The position numbers and the translations under genes were made by a program. Source: Apoda limacodes (taxonomy: Eukaryota > Arthropoda > Insecta > Lepidoptera > Limacodidae). From it: DNA of 64,000 nucleotides. The notes below the pieces were generated by a model. It searched no databases. It was not told the origin of the DNA and saw nothing but the letters and a program-made list of their open reading frames with translations. This document shows, in pieces, positions 54,655-64,000 of this stretch; position 1 is the stretch's first letter; each line of letters opens with the position of its first letter. Location of the stretch: positions 868,001-932,000 of the forward strand of contig OX291544.1 in the NCBI GenBank assembly GCA_946406115.1, read 5' to 3'.

Positions 54655-55568
54655 TGTCACCACCTAGCGCCCCCACACGTACCCATCCGGAAAAAAACCC
54701 ATATGTGATAAGTAAGATTGTGGATTTTCCCTCTTAATAGTTCGATAATGTGCGAGGCTAGTGTGAGTTCCCTTTTTACCCTCAGTGCGATATGCGCGAG
54801 ACAAAACATCAGTAGATGCATATGATACACGCCATATTTTCTTATGTATAAATATCTTACACATTTATTTTGCACCTTTTCTAACATCAGTGTATATATA
54901 CTTCGTTTTATGTGGAGCCCATATGATTGCATAACATTCGATTTGCATTCTGACTAGAGCATTGTATAAACTTATTATTGCTGTAAAGTTTGTAAAATCA
55001 CGTGTCATACGGAGTATCATACCTAAATTTCTTAAATATTTTTACACACATTAATAATATGATCCCTCAAAGTGAGTCCAATGTTAAAGAGTACCCCTAA
55101 ATCTTTAACTTTAGTAACCCCGACTATTGGCAAAACAGCAATGTAATAGTGGCCCAGAATCGAGTTATTTTTGCGTGTAAACGTGATCAATTCGCACTTT
55201 GCGATATTTAATTGTAGACGGTTTTTTTGACACCAGTTTTCTACTCTACTTATGTCCCTGAGTAACAATATCACAGGCACATGGGATTTTAATGTCCATG
55301 TACAGCTTCAGGTCGTCCGCAAATAGCACTTTTAACTACTTTTGGAAGGTCATTTATCGTTATTACAAACTCCAAAGGCTTGAATACCATTATCAACTAC
55401 ATAGAAAGCTTTTTTTACATCGAAGTAGGCGGCATCCATCTGACCTCCCCTGTCTACTGTTGGCACTATATCTGCCATATAAGTAAGCAAATTACTAGTG
55501 GTACTTCTAGCTCGTCAAAACCCATGCTGCATTTCCGTAAATTGTGTACTAATTTGACTAAAATACTC
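54655..55568 (-). pseudogene. LINE E reverse transcriptase relic
   Basis: The minus strand reads FSQISTQFTEMQHGF, RARSTTSNLLTYMADIVP, then GGQMDAAYFDVKKAF (first catalytic Asp). A deletion follows, then ITINDLPKVVKSA and FADD in an ADDLKLYMDI context (about 55310-55325). Next come RVENWCQKNRLQLNIAKCEL, KVKDLGVLFNIGLTLRDHII and, frameshifted, MLEKVQNKCVRYLYIRKYGV. The motif B region (PQG) is deleted. Numerous stops occur. The C-terminus with a YVWGR-like end fits a non-LTR RT whose clade I cannot fix. Confidence 0.75.
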
Positions 55569-55725
55569 TTATGAACAGCGGAATCTTAAACTTTGGCCTT
55601 TATTATTGATAGATTGTGTATTTGTCTCATTCGCCACTAGGTCCGTCAATATAGTGGCCACACTCGATTTCATGTTATCGTTGCTAATTCGTTTGGTGAT
55701 TGTTACGGGTTTATTTTGTTGTACT
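55569..55725 (-). pseudogene. LINE E ORF1, C-terminal piece (left of LINE F)
   Basis: From the duplication inward the minus strand reads VQQNKPVTITKRISNDNMKS, then SSVATILTDLVANET and NNKGQSLRFRCS, to a stop at 55571-55569. Dropping the F insertion and one copy of its duplication joins this in frame to TFANAVQQ on the far side. The final pattern, a Gly-containing turn followed by a hydrophobic strand and Cys, resembles the end of gag-like ORF1 proteins. Confidence 0.75.
55716..55725. repeat. Target-site duplication of LINE F, left (TTGTTGTACT)
   Basis: It matches TTGTTGCACT at 60032-60041 with one substitution. On the minus strand these bases code for the VQQ of the split ORF1. Confidence 0.85.
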
Positions 55726-56070
55726 CGTGCAGAGGTGAACGCACTTGTGCTGTACACGCTGGACGGTGATGGTCCCAAGTCCGAACAAATGGGGAAGGCC
55801 CTGGCCTACATTTATCAAGGAGCCTATGAGCTGCAAAGCGGGCATACTTGGAAATGCAGTCCACATACACACACATACACACACATATACACACCCTCAC
55901 ATTTTCTCTAACGCACAAACCCACACACACACACGCGAATGCACACACACATACACAGCACACATACATACAGACATAGACCCTATCTACACTTTATTTA
56001 ACACACTACGTGACACCAACATCACTTACCACACACACACATACACACCATACCCAAACCAGAAAATAAA

Positions 56071-57525
56071 AATGAATGTGAACTTTAAAAGAAAACTGCC
56101 CCAGGAGGGCACCAGCGTCCACGACGCTGGAGAATCCCTTCCTGAACCTTTGAGCTCAGGCTCGGGGGCTCAGGCTGCTCCACTTTTTCTGGGGGGGAGC
56201 AAAATTTCACAAAACCAGACAATTTAGCGTTTCCGACTTAGCTAATGATATGCCCAGCGCAGAGATAATTTCTAACGCCTCCTGGCAGCTTGCAACGCTT
56301 CGAGCAGATGTACGCAGAAATGCTATCGTCAACTCCGCTAAGCCAGCAGCCCCTGGAGTGAAAAAACGCAACGGGCGCCGCCATCACCGGGGACGGCGCT
56401 TTAAAAACAAAACTGTACAACCGGGAAACAGCGAGCCTCCTAAGGACAACGCTGACCTGAGCGCACAGCAAACAAACGCGGCTGAAGGGGAGATCCGACA
56501 AGAGGACCCAGCTCTGACCGATGCCGCTGCGAGGTTGACTTGGCCGAAGCCTTCGACCAGTCGCGACGCACTTAGTAAGGAACGAAGCCACAATGGGCGT
56601 GCGGGAACCACACAGTCAGTGGGTGGGCCTGTGATGACGGCTAACGCAAACTGGAATCGACCTGAACAATTAGGACACCCCGCACCGCCTGCAAAGGCGA
56701 AGAGGGAGCACCCCGATGAAACCTTGTCGCCAAGGGACGGGCCAAAACGCGCCAAGCTGGATCCGACACCCAGGAAGACAGCAACTAGCTATGTAGATGC
56801 GAGTAAAACGGACTTGCTCATAGCTATTGCTGCCACACCTGCCACTGACCTGAAGAGAGGATTATTGAAGCAGCGCTTGCTACACCGACAGACAACGAGC
56901 CACCATTCGCACCCGCTTTTAGAGAGAAACCTATCATAGCAGAAGGCGTACTGAAAATGTGGTGTGAGAATGATGAGTCGCTAACTTGGCTCAAAAATAC
57001 TGTAGCCACTCTACAGTAACCAATCTCGGACAGCAGACTGACTGTCATTCGGCTTCGCTGTGGCTACCGAAATCTATTGGTGTCGAACTAACGAGAACCC
57101 ATCGCCTGCTGACCGCGCAGAATCCGTGGTACAACGTTAAATCATGGCAATTGTACGGCACAACCGTGCAGGAGAAGGGCATCTTCCTGACCCTGGGCAT
57201 TCCAGAATTCGAGGTGGCGAAGATTCTGGAAAGGGAAAGACGAGTCGCCTTTATCTCAGGCAGTGTCTACATCAGATTCAGCATTGTTGGAGGTGGAGGT
57301 GACTCGGCGGACGTAGAATCCCCAGACGAACTCAACCCAAACGGAGCTAAGGCTACTGGCCACACACTACCACCTGCCAACCCTACTACCTCAGCCCTAG
57401 CTTCCACAGAACACGCACCTATGGACACACATGTAGCTTCCACACAAAACTTAGGCGCCGACGACCACACGTCGTCTGATGGGGAGTCGTTGGATAGCAA
57501 AATTATCGGGTTCCTATCAGATTAG
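56071..57525 (+). pseudogene. LINE F ORF1 relic (gag-like, DUF4780-type)
   Basis: The start is MNVNFKRKLPQEGTSVHDAG. A run of seven G at about 56190-56200 shifts the frame; the body resumes FSVSDLANDMPSAEIISNAS and stays open to about 56939. The middle is basic and Pro/Ala/Ser-rich (RRHHRGRRFKNKT, KRAKLDPTPRK). After another slip comes CENDESLTWLKNTVATLQ, and from 56986 NPWYNVKSWQLYG, ILERERRVAFISGSVYIRF. This is the RRM-like DUF4780 fold of insect LINE ORF1 proteins. It ends DSKIIGFLSD at 57523. Its tail overlaps the start of ORF2. Confidence 0.8.
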
Positions 57526-58018
57526 CGTGATCCAAACCAACCTCCAGCATAAGCAAATTGCAGCGGCTACCCTGCGCAGACTGCTAGAGGTTGACCAGAA
57601 GACCATTGCCCTAATCCAGGAGCCGTGGATTAGAGGAAATAAAATATTCGGTCTTAACAACATCGGGGGTAAGTTGCTACACAAAATCTCAGTTAATCAA
57701 CCGAGAACATGTATTTACATACCCAGATCAATACCAGCCTTGCTACTAACCAATTTCTGTTCTAGAGACCTTACAGCTGTAAGGCTTGACACAGGAATGC
57801 ATAAACAACCGCTAGTGCTAGCCTCGGTCTACATGCCCGGAGATGAGGTAGTACCGTCTAAGGAGCTGACTGAACTAGTACAACACTGCGAGGACCACAG
57901 CTGGGACATCATAATATCAGCTGATGCAAATGCTCACCACCCTCTATGGGGGAGTCCAACAGCGAACCAAAGAGGTGAGTCTTTAACAGAGTCTCTCCAA
58001 TCGAGCCAAAAACACTAG
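57479..58018 (+). pseudogene. LINE F ORF2, endonuclease part (truncated)
   Basis: APE-type endonuclease: ISVIQTNLQHKQIAAATLRR, IALIQEPWIRG (catalytic Glu), LVLASVYMPGD and IIISADANAHHPLWGS (Asp/Asn pair with the HHPLWGS typical of I/R1/LOA-group enzymes). The domain is cut after NQRGESL; the final SDH motif is deleted and the linker follows at once. The first part overlaps ORF1 by about 45 bp. Confidence 0.85.
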
Positions 58019-59170
58019 AGCTGAAGAAGACTGGGATCGATACAAACAAGCCCAGTATCATTACAAGAAACGCATAAGATATCGCAAAGGCGAATCCTGG
58101 CGGCGGTTCTGTGACAACATCAATTCCACCAATGAAGCAGCTAGAGTGAAAAAGATATTATCACAGGATAATAACAGAACTCTGGGCTCAATAAAAAACA
58201 GAATGGTACATACGCGACCACTGATAGCGAGATAAGCGAGGTGCTTATCAAAACACACTTTCCAGGATGTTTTTAATCAATTCAACAGCATCAGTCGCTC
58301 TCTTAGTAGATTTTGAGTTGAGAAACTTCTGAAGCTAAGAGCAGTACAATTCACAGTTAACACCACTACAAGAGGCATTGTAGCCAAAGGCTGCCCACAA
58401 GGAGGAGTGCTCTCTGCACTGCTGTGGAATATTGTGGTGAACGACCTGTTGAAACGTCTTAACTTGCTATGCTACTACACAGTTGGTTACGCAGACGACA
58501 GCACCATTCTTATCGAAGGCAATTCAGAAAACATTATCTGCATTCGCATGCAACTAGCCCTCAGAGTCATGGAAGAATGGTGTAACCACCATTAGCTGAC
58601 GGTAAACCCCAACAAGACAGAATTGGTCCTTTTTACAAACAAAAGGAAAATTCAAATGACTACCATGCCAAAACTATTTGACATTCAGCTTACCCTTTCA
58701 AGCGAAGTCAAATACCTCGGGGTAATTTTAGACAACAAGTTGAATTGGAGTTAGCATCTAAGCACAAAAATAACCAAGGCATGTACAACCTTCTGGCAAT
58801 GCAGAAGACGCTATGGCTTTATACAGCCATAATACGACCCATGTTACGTACGGTGCAGTAGTTTGGTGGCCCCGAACTCAGTTAAGCACAGTAAAAAACA
58901 AACTACAAAGCCTGCCATGCCTTGCCTGCTTGGCAACCACAGGCGGTATGAAAATGACCCCTACGACAGCACTAGAGGTCATTCTTAATCTCAGACCCCT
59001 TCACCTTGTCATACAACAAGAAGCTGCTGCTGCAGCCATACGACTTGAGAAAGTAGGGCTCTGGAAACGGGACAACAGAATCATTCATGCACGTCTCAAG
59101 GAGGCAGTAGGCAACGAGCTTCCAATGATAGAGGCGACATGTGACATCATCCCAAAAACTTTTGTCTTCG
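58019..59170 (+). pseudogene. LINE F ORF2, reverse transcriptase part (internally deleted)
   Basis: The linker reads EDWDRYKQAQYHYKKRI. The finger region and the first catalytic motif are missing. The palm resumes TRGIVAKGCPQGGVLSALLW and an intact GYADDSTILIEG (YADD at 58498-58509), then TVNPNKTELVLF and VKYLGVILDNKLNW. The thumb is open at 58813-59286: TYGAVVWWPRTQLSTVKNKL, CLACLATTGGMKMTPTTALE, LRPLHLVIQQEAAAAAIRL. A stop lies at 58593 and others near 58752 and 58830. Confidence 0.85.
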
Positions 59171-59570
59171 ACAAAAGATACCGCATCCAGCTTGTGCGCA
59201 GACCTTGTGTGCACTCAACACCATCTTCCAGGCAGAATGTGTCGGGATTACCCGAGCTGCAACAGCGGTCCTGTCTAGAGACATAAGCGATGCATCGATA
59301 CGCATCATCTCCGACTGTGCCGCTGTGCTACAACCTCTCAATAACAACCGCATCAACATTGGACTAATCCTGGAGTGCCACTGTGAACTGCAAAGAATTG
59401 GATTGAAGAACCGGGTTACTCTTCAATGGATACGTTGTCATAGTGGGTCTCTAGGCAATGATGCGGCAGATCAGTTGGCAAAGAGAGGATCGGGCACTAA
59501 AATATTGGGACCCGAACCAATCGTACCGATACCTTTTACACAACTCAAAACGTGGTTATGTGACTGAAAC
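59171..59570 (+). pseudogene. LINE F RNase H domain (N-terminus deleted)
   Basis: RNase H would remove template RNA during second-strand synthesis. Visible: FQAECVGITRAA (catalytic Glu), IISDCAAVLQPL (catalytic Asp) and LQWIRCHSGSLGNDAADQLA (the His and last Asp region). The first strand with the TDGS motif is lost to a deletion just upstream, where KRYRIQLV runs into the Glu motif. One catalytic Asp is therefore absent. Confidence 0.85.
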
Positions 59571-59944
59571 TTACAACTACACAACAAACAGTGGGCAGAA
59601 CAAACGGACTGCAGACAAACCAAGAATGTTCTCACATCCATGGACGATAGTCTGTCGCACAAGCTGTTACAACTAAGTAGGAAAAATCTACGCTACATAG
59701 TTGGCATAATAACAGGTCACTGCCCGCTGAACAAACACTTTTTCAATATCGGCGTTACCGTCAGTCCTCTATGCAGGGGCTGCACGGAAGCCGAGGAGAC
59801 ACCTTTTCACGTGGTTCTACATTGCAAGAGCGTGAGCGATCAACGGACAAGGCTCCTTAAGAATCCACAAACCGTGAGAGAGGCGCTGAATAACATCAGA
59901 TGCCTCCTTGATTTCTCGACGGAGCTGGGAAGGTATGAGTAACC
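59571..59944 (+). pseudogene. LINE F C-terminal Cys-His knuckle region
   Basis: The frame at 59640-59942 reads SLSHKLLQLSRKNLRYIVGI, ITGHCPLNKHF and CRGCTEAEETPFHVVLHC, a CX2C-X8-H-X4-C knuckle found near the C-terminus of I, R1 and LOA-group ORF2 proteins. It ends STELGRYE and a stop. The knuckle residues are all present. Confidence 0.85.
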
Positions 59945-60012
59945 AATGGAACGAACCGGTTACCTACGTACAATGGCCCTATCATGAGGCTAAGTGCGGA
60001 AAACATAATTCC

Positions 60013-60031
60013 AACTAACTAACTAACTAAC
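60013..60031. repeat. (AACT)n tail of LINE F
   Basis: About five AACT units instead of a poly-A tail; the target duplication begins directly after. Confidence 0.9.
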
Positions 60032-60041
60032 TTGTTGCACT
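60032..60041. repeat. Target-site duplication of LINE F, right (TTGTTGCACT)
   Basis: The partner of 55716-55725. Confidence 0.85.
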
Positions 60042-60649
60042 GCATTTGCGAATGTTTTACTTGCCTCTTCGGTTGTATTCGTTGGAATTTTTTTACAAGT
60101 ACCGGCTTTTAGACTGGAAAAAAATCCTAAAATAAAGTGTAAATTTACTTTCTAGCACATCAACTTTTCAATTTCCTTCATTATTTTTTTTAGTTCTTGT
60201 AATTTCGTTTCTGTGGCAATGAACCTATTCTTAAGCAGTGCATATTCTTTTTTTTGTTCTTCCAGTCGACATCTTATTTCTGAGTAGAACTCGCGTAATT
60301 CTTCACTCAGTTTGTGTTCGCTTTCCATCAAAGATACTTCGTTGTCGTTGTGAATAATACGATTTCCGCGTTCCATATTTATGTAATTACTTGATGTAAA
60401 AGTTATATTCATAATAATATGAAGTTACCTCGAACCGGTGTACCAGAGTTGTCTGTCTGTCTTCGGAATAGTACATTTACATTCTGGACACTTCCATTTG
60501 CTTTTATTCTCCTGATCAAAAGCCTCAAATTTTTCCTTAGTTAAGGTAAGACATTTCAGATGGTAAATCTTCTTACATGTTTTCTTCGAACATTTCCGAT
60601 ACAAAATATCATATAACGCTTCACTACAGACGTCGCATTTTGTACACAT
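60032..60649 (-). pseudogene. LINE E ORF1, N-terminal piece: PHD-like finger and coiled coil
   Basis: It starts at ATG 60649-60647 with MCTKCDVCSEALYDILYRKC, then KCSKKTCKKIYHLKC and WKCPECKC, a Cys4-His-Cys3 PHD-like finger. An in-frame TAA follows at 60425-60427. In the same frame continue ERGNRIIHNDNEVSLMES and ELREFYSEIRCRLEEQKKEY, a heptad-like coiled coil through KLQELKKIMKEIEKLM. A TAG comes at about 60152, then the same frame again reads GTCKKIPTNTTEEASKTFAN to the F insertion. Finger, coil and gag-like C-terminus together total about 258 codons with two stops. It could be a retroelement ORF1 (preferred) or a host gene derived from one. GT/AG-like bases near both stops would leave introns of under 40 bp, too short to trust. 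Confidence 0.75.
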
Positions 60650-61735
60650 TTAATTATTTCTTAATCAATTATTTAAAGAAAATAAAACACATATAACAAA
60701 GATTAAAACCTTCAATCAACTACCTACTATACAACTATACAAGGAATAAATCGTTTTACCCATAACAATCAGTGATACTACTTGAAAATCCAAGTGCAGG
60801 TGGTGCGTTAGAACGACTCGTGTGACCTGTGGTAACGGCACTAAAAGTCACGCTTTAAGAGAAATTTCCACCAGAAGAAATTTTGACTCGCTACGGTTGA
60901 ACAAATTATTATTTGCAAACCTTTAACTCCAGTGAAATTTTATTGGGTGGTCAAGTTCGATGTGACCAGTTGTCAAGTTGCTGGAGAGTTTTGCAGTCGC
61001 TAGCCGACTTACTTTGGAATCGCTGGTCAATGGAATACAAAGATTTTCTGACGCCTTGATCCAGCCCTAATACTCAGTGATTTTCCTAATCGTTTTTTTC
61101 TGCGTAGGTCAAAATCACGAAAACCAATCGAATACCCATCAGTGCCCATGCGCGCTTAATAATTTGAAGAGATAAACGTGACGATTTTGCTGAATGTAAT
61201 TTTGATGATAAATTAGGAACGGATTTTCAGTCAGTAGAGAAGGATCATTCGTACCGAGTATAAATGGCTTTTCTTAACATTGGATTGAAAACTTTATTCC
61301 ACGCGTAAAAAAAAGCGTTATATTGTACTACGTAGTCAACATTTTCGGTTGGCACAGTTCACACAAAATACCCAAATTTCGGTTCTGTAACTAATCCTGT
61401 TTTTAAGCTAGAGACTTGACCAACTCTGACAGACAAATAACTGAGTGTCTACCATTGGGATCCATTTTTTCTTTGGGAAATGAACCCGAAAAAACCCAGT
61501 TGAAGGTGAAAGTGAAGCTAGCTAGCACTGTTGCATATTTAAGTGATAAAAATGCAAAAAGCTAGCCTTTTTTAGCTAGCCTAATACTAAGTTGACTTTA
61601 AATAACTTCATGCGTTTTAATTTTTTTTACCTAAGTGACCATATCGACGCCGTGACCCTAGAGCGGTTCGTTTTAATTCAAATACTGAAACAGCATACAA
61701 CAAATTTCGCATAATAGTGATAAGTCCGCAAAGTT
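60650..61735. other. AT-rich spacer
   Basis: No gene recognised. AGCTAGCC-type inverted text near 61515-61585 (AAAAGCTAGCC...AGCTAGCCT) can form a small hairpin. The 5' UTR of LINE E may lie at its left edge. Confidence 0.4.
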
Positions 61736-62290
61736 CTAACGCGAAGCGAATGTGCTTAGTTGTTGGGATAGCGACTGGAGTACGTTAGAGTTACGTAACA
61801 AAAGTCGTTGCTTGTAGACAGGAGGGTTCCGCGGACAAGAGCGAGCTGCGTAGAAAATCTATCGAAACAATGATCGGGCCGCGCACTAGAATGCGAGCGA
61901 TGTGCGTTTGAAGTCGGCTGTCGCTCCTTGCCGCGAGCCAGAGCCAACGCGGACCAGCGCCCATTCAGCGAGAATGATAATTATAGCTGCAACGATACGC
62001 TTTCCCCCTACCCCCGCACACTTCTGCCGATTGATTTACGAGCGACGCGTAATTTATGTACGTTTAATTAAAGTATCACGAGCCGGAAGAGTGTTGCCGT
62101 CGCGTCGCCGCAAGCAGCCGCCACGGTGCGCCACGGTGCGCCACGGTGCGCAGTGCCAACTAAGGTGTCAACGCGCTCAACGGGCTGCACACTGCACGCT
62201 GCACGCTGCACGCGAGCGCTGTGAGTTGCGACACTCCTCGTACATCAATCACTAATCACTTGACAGATGACGCGTTCGCACAGACACACA
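61736..62290. other. GC-rich island with small tandem repeats
   Basis: A CpG-rich block. At 62121-62150 GCGCCACGGT-type 10-bp units occur three times, and at 62188-62212 GCACGCT-like 7-bp units follow. Open frames here are compositional. It may be an orphan promoter or first exon. Confidence 0.4.
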
Positions 62291-62619
62291 AATGAAGCAT
62301 ACAACGTCTGCAACGTTGCCTATTCTCTGATCCGTGGACCGGGCGTCATAAACATACCTACTATTCAGGAAAATCGTCCTCGTTTGAAATGAGTACGTTG
62401 TACGTTGTAAGGGACGGGCGGGACCGGAGTAACTCAAAAAATATATTATTCAAGCTTTTACCCGCTTTAAAAAGGCGTTCGTTTCTGGCAGCTCGTTCAT
62501 TGTACAAATTTTGGTATAGTAAGCTATATCTGAAGCTACACTTCGTCCGCGTCGAATCCGTAAACTTAGTTGGGACAATAAATAGCCCCTATTTTACCAT
62601 TTAATCGCTGCATAGATGA
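62291..62619. other. Spacer
   Basis: Nothing recognised. The next LINE begins close to its right edge. Confidence 0.4.
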
Positions 62620-63692
62620 GGAAATTTATCCTTATCTCTTAAAATATAGTAAAACTATTCCAATTTTCAAATCTGGATCTACAAAGAATACTACAGAACT
62701 ACAAAACTATCGTCCCGTTTCTATTGCTCCAGCTGTCGGCCAAATTTTTGAAAAAATATTTTAAATCAGTTAAAATTACATTTTAATATACACAATATAA
62801 TGCACGACCAGCGTAACGGTTTTACAGAATGTAAATCGACTATAGACGCAGGGGCTAAATTAAAATCACATATTATCGATGCGTGGGATAAATGTCAAGA
62901 CGTCATAGGAATATTTTGCGATTTGGCCAAGGCGTTAGACTGTGTTAATCATCAAACTCTACTAAGCAAACTTTGTTACTATGGTGTGCGAGGAACAGCG
63001 GTAAAGCTTGTTTCGTCCTATTTAGAAAATCGTCTTCAAAAAGTGGAATTTTATTATTATTATTATTATTATTTCTTGCGTATATATCAAATACATATTC
63101 CATATGCCGTTAAAGACCTTTGCGACATCCTACTTTTCGTAGACGATACATCTTTGATTTTTAAATTTGATCGAACAAATCCGGACATTGCAAGAATAAA
63201 CAACACGTTATCCATTATTTTTGAGTGGCTCTAAAACAAAATGCCTTAGTTTCTCTTAAACTAGACAAAGCTTTCCTCCAACAATTAAATTGAGAAATGA
63301 CTACTTGGAGGTAGTTGATGCAACACCATTTTCAGGAATTACTTTTGACAAGAAACTGCAATGGGGTCCGCATATAAATAACTTGTGTAGCAAACTAAGC
63401 TCTGCTGTATATGCAGTAAGGAAAATTTGGCAGTTAACAAATGTTAAAACAGCGCGCTTAGTCTACTTCGCTTACTTCTATAAAATAATGTCAAATGGTA
63501 TTTTACTTTGGGGTGCAGCCGCTGATTGGCATTCGATCTTTTTTTGCAGGAAAGAGTTATACGTTTTATGTATCAGATGAATGCGCGTAAGTCTCTTAGA
63601 GAACATTTTAACAAATTAAACGTTATGACCATGCCATCTAAATCTAAATTTGGTTATCGGCATAGGAATCTTACGGCAACTCCTCAATTATA
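62620..63692 (+). mobile_element. LINE family B copy 2
   Basis: It runs from the RT finger region to the C-terminal tail and ends at an A-run (about 63692-63700) after NLTATPQL and a stop. It shares GPHINNLCSKLSSAVYAVRK with the 20-kb copy. It is 5'-truncated, lacking endonuclease. Confidence 0.85.
62640..63690 (+). pseudogene. Family B ORF2 relic: reverse transcriptase
   Basis: Order of motifs: YLLKYSKTIPIFKSGSTKN-like text, NYRPVSIAPA (frameshifted), QRNGFTECKSTIDA, GIFCDLAKALDCVNHQTLLS (first catalytic Asp), YYGVRGTAVKLVSSYLENRL. Then motif B (PQG) is missing and replaced by a (TAT)n run encoding poly-Tyr at about 63052-63073. It resumes IPYAVKDLCDILLFVDDTSL, an FVDD version of the catalytic box (about 63136-63150). 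A stop follows FEWL, and after a slip come GITFDKKLQWGPHINNLCSK, IMSNGILLWGAAADW and YQMNARKSLREHFNKLNV. Loss of motif B and several frame breaks inactivate it. Confidence 0.85.
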
Positions 63693-64000
63693 AAAAAAAA
63701 ACACAGAAGGTACAATATTTCTAAGTAATACGTACCGCCCTTCCCCCTAATGACTGCCTGCCGGCCTCGCACATCATAAATGCGCAATACTTGATAATTA
63801 TTTTGCTGACACGTTATTTTAAAACTGCGATATCTCCTAAGATATTCATTGAAATCGAATGATGAACTGGAAAATTTTGTTTTAAATTAAATGCTTGTGA
63901 TGAATAACGTATTTATTTGGATAAAGATTAATATCATGTTTATAAAAACACCTTCACAAATAATGCATTATTTTAGAACAAATATGGTTAGCATAAAAAA
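63693..64000. other. Spacer at window end
   Basis: AT-rich sequence, nothing recognised. Confidence 0.4.

Larger units (their letters stand above)
55726..60031 (+). mobile_element. LOA/I-like LINE F with RNase H, nested in LINE E
   Basis: A 4306-bp element: 5' UTR with CA-rich tracts (55856-56040), ORF1, ORF2 with endonuclease, RT and RNase H, a Cys-His knuckle and a short 3' UTR ending in (AACT)n at about 60013-60031. A DUF4780-like ORF1, RNase H and a short repeated tail together point to the LOA/I group. Because the 5' UTR and the target duplication survive, the insertion was probably full length at first and shortened later by internal deletions. Confidence 0.85.
54655..60649 (-). mobile_element. 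LINE E (minus strand), split by LINE F
   Basis: The two parts are ORF1 at 60649-60032 plus 55725-55569, and an RT relic at 55568-54655. Between ORF1 and RT the endonuclease is missing, an internal loss of perhaps 2 kb. Linking the ORF1 to this RT is inference from same strand, adjacency and order. Confidence 0.65.

Noticed and set aside
55856..56040. Thr/His-rich and Val/Cys-rich open frames on both strands
   Set aside because: They are translations of CA-rich tracts in the LINE F 5' UTR.
56238..56755. Minus-strand frames of 117 and 123 codons opposite LINE F ORF1
   Set aside because: They are antisense shadows of a GC-rich gag-like ORF that is recognisable on the plus strand.
60114..60428. 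Introns in the LINE E ORF1 at the two stops
   Set aside because: The candidate GT...AG gaps would be under 40 bp, and the frame is the same on both sides, so simple premature stops explain it better.

Overview
The window reads as eukaryotic, most likely insect and probably lepidopteran (moth or butterfly) DNA. The base is AT-rich, introns are GT...AG, and the interspersed repeats have the layout I know from moth and butterfly genomes: non-LTR retrotransposons with A-rich 3' tails, the repeat with a self-complementary GGGTTCCGTACC motif, and the 'TATACTAATATATAAAGC' repeat. I see no intact host gene, rRNA or tRNA anywhere in the 64 kb. The content is mobile-element debris, nested insertions and many minisatellites. 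Such density fits heterochromatin or a degenerate sex chromosome, but that is inference.

Layout. 1-2.9 kb: a near full-length but broken LINE (family A), whose fragments recur at least nine more times. 3-7.6 kb: GC-rich islands, a reverse-transcriptase-like relic, a 20-bp array with 100-bp higher-order structure and a duplicated 26-bp array. 7.6-10.2 kb: three minus-strand family A pieces and a Jockey-like 3' end. 11-12.2 kb: a decayed Crypton-type tyrosine recombinase with one intron. 13.3-13.7 kb: a 24-bp minisatellite that stays open as a peptide repeat. 14.2-16.0 kb: a 1.8-kb foldback element with an 11-bp target duplication. 17.8-21.9 kb: interspersed repeats, two tandem arrays, a LINE 3' end (family B) and a family A fragment. 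22.3-24.0 kb: a tRNA-like SINE head and a Tc1-like DD35E transposase relic. 24-27 kb: nothing recognisable. 27-35 kb: 5' pieces of family A, a 141-bp satellite, a DUF4817-type transposase relic beside a 17-bp array, a GC-rich island and a 34-bp array.

37.1-39.5 kb holds a CR1-like LINE (family C). 40-43 kb holds a Tc1-like fragment, a reverse-transcriptase fragment with an internal 10-bp minisatellite, a 31-bp array and a GC-rich island. 45-49 kb holds a foldback MITE candidate and a roughly 650-bp repeat (XY). 49.3-52.15 kb is a second CR1-like LINE with ORF1 and endonuclease but no polymerase. 52.15-54.5 kb is a second XY copy split by a Jockey-like LINE (D2) with a 10-bp target duplication. 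54.65-60.65 kb is a minus-strand LINE (E) whose PHD-finger ORF1 is split by a 4.3-kb LOA/I-like LINE with RNase H (F), again with a 10-bp duplication. 62.6-63.7 kb is a second family B LINE.

The elements do not form a pathway. Autonomous LINEs supply endonuclease/reverse transcriptase for copying, and the DNA transposons supply DDE or tyrosine-recombinase enzymes. Every copy here carries stops, frameshifts, deletions or lost catalytic residues. The clearest biology is the order of insertion (F into E, D2 into XY) and the tandem arrays that sit beside or inside element relics.
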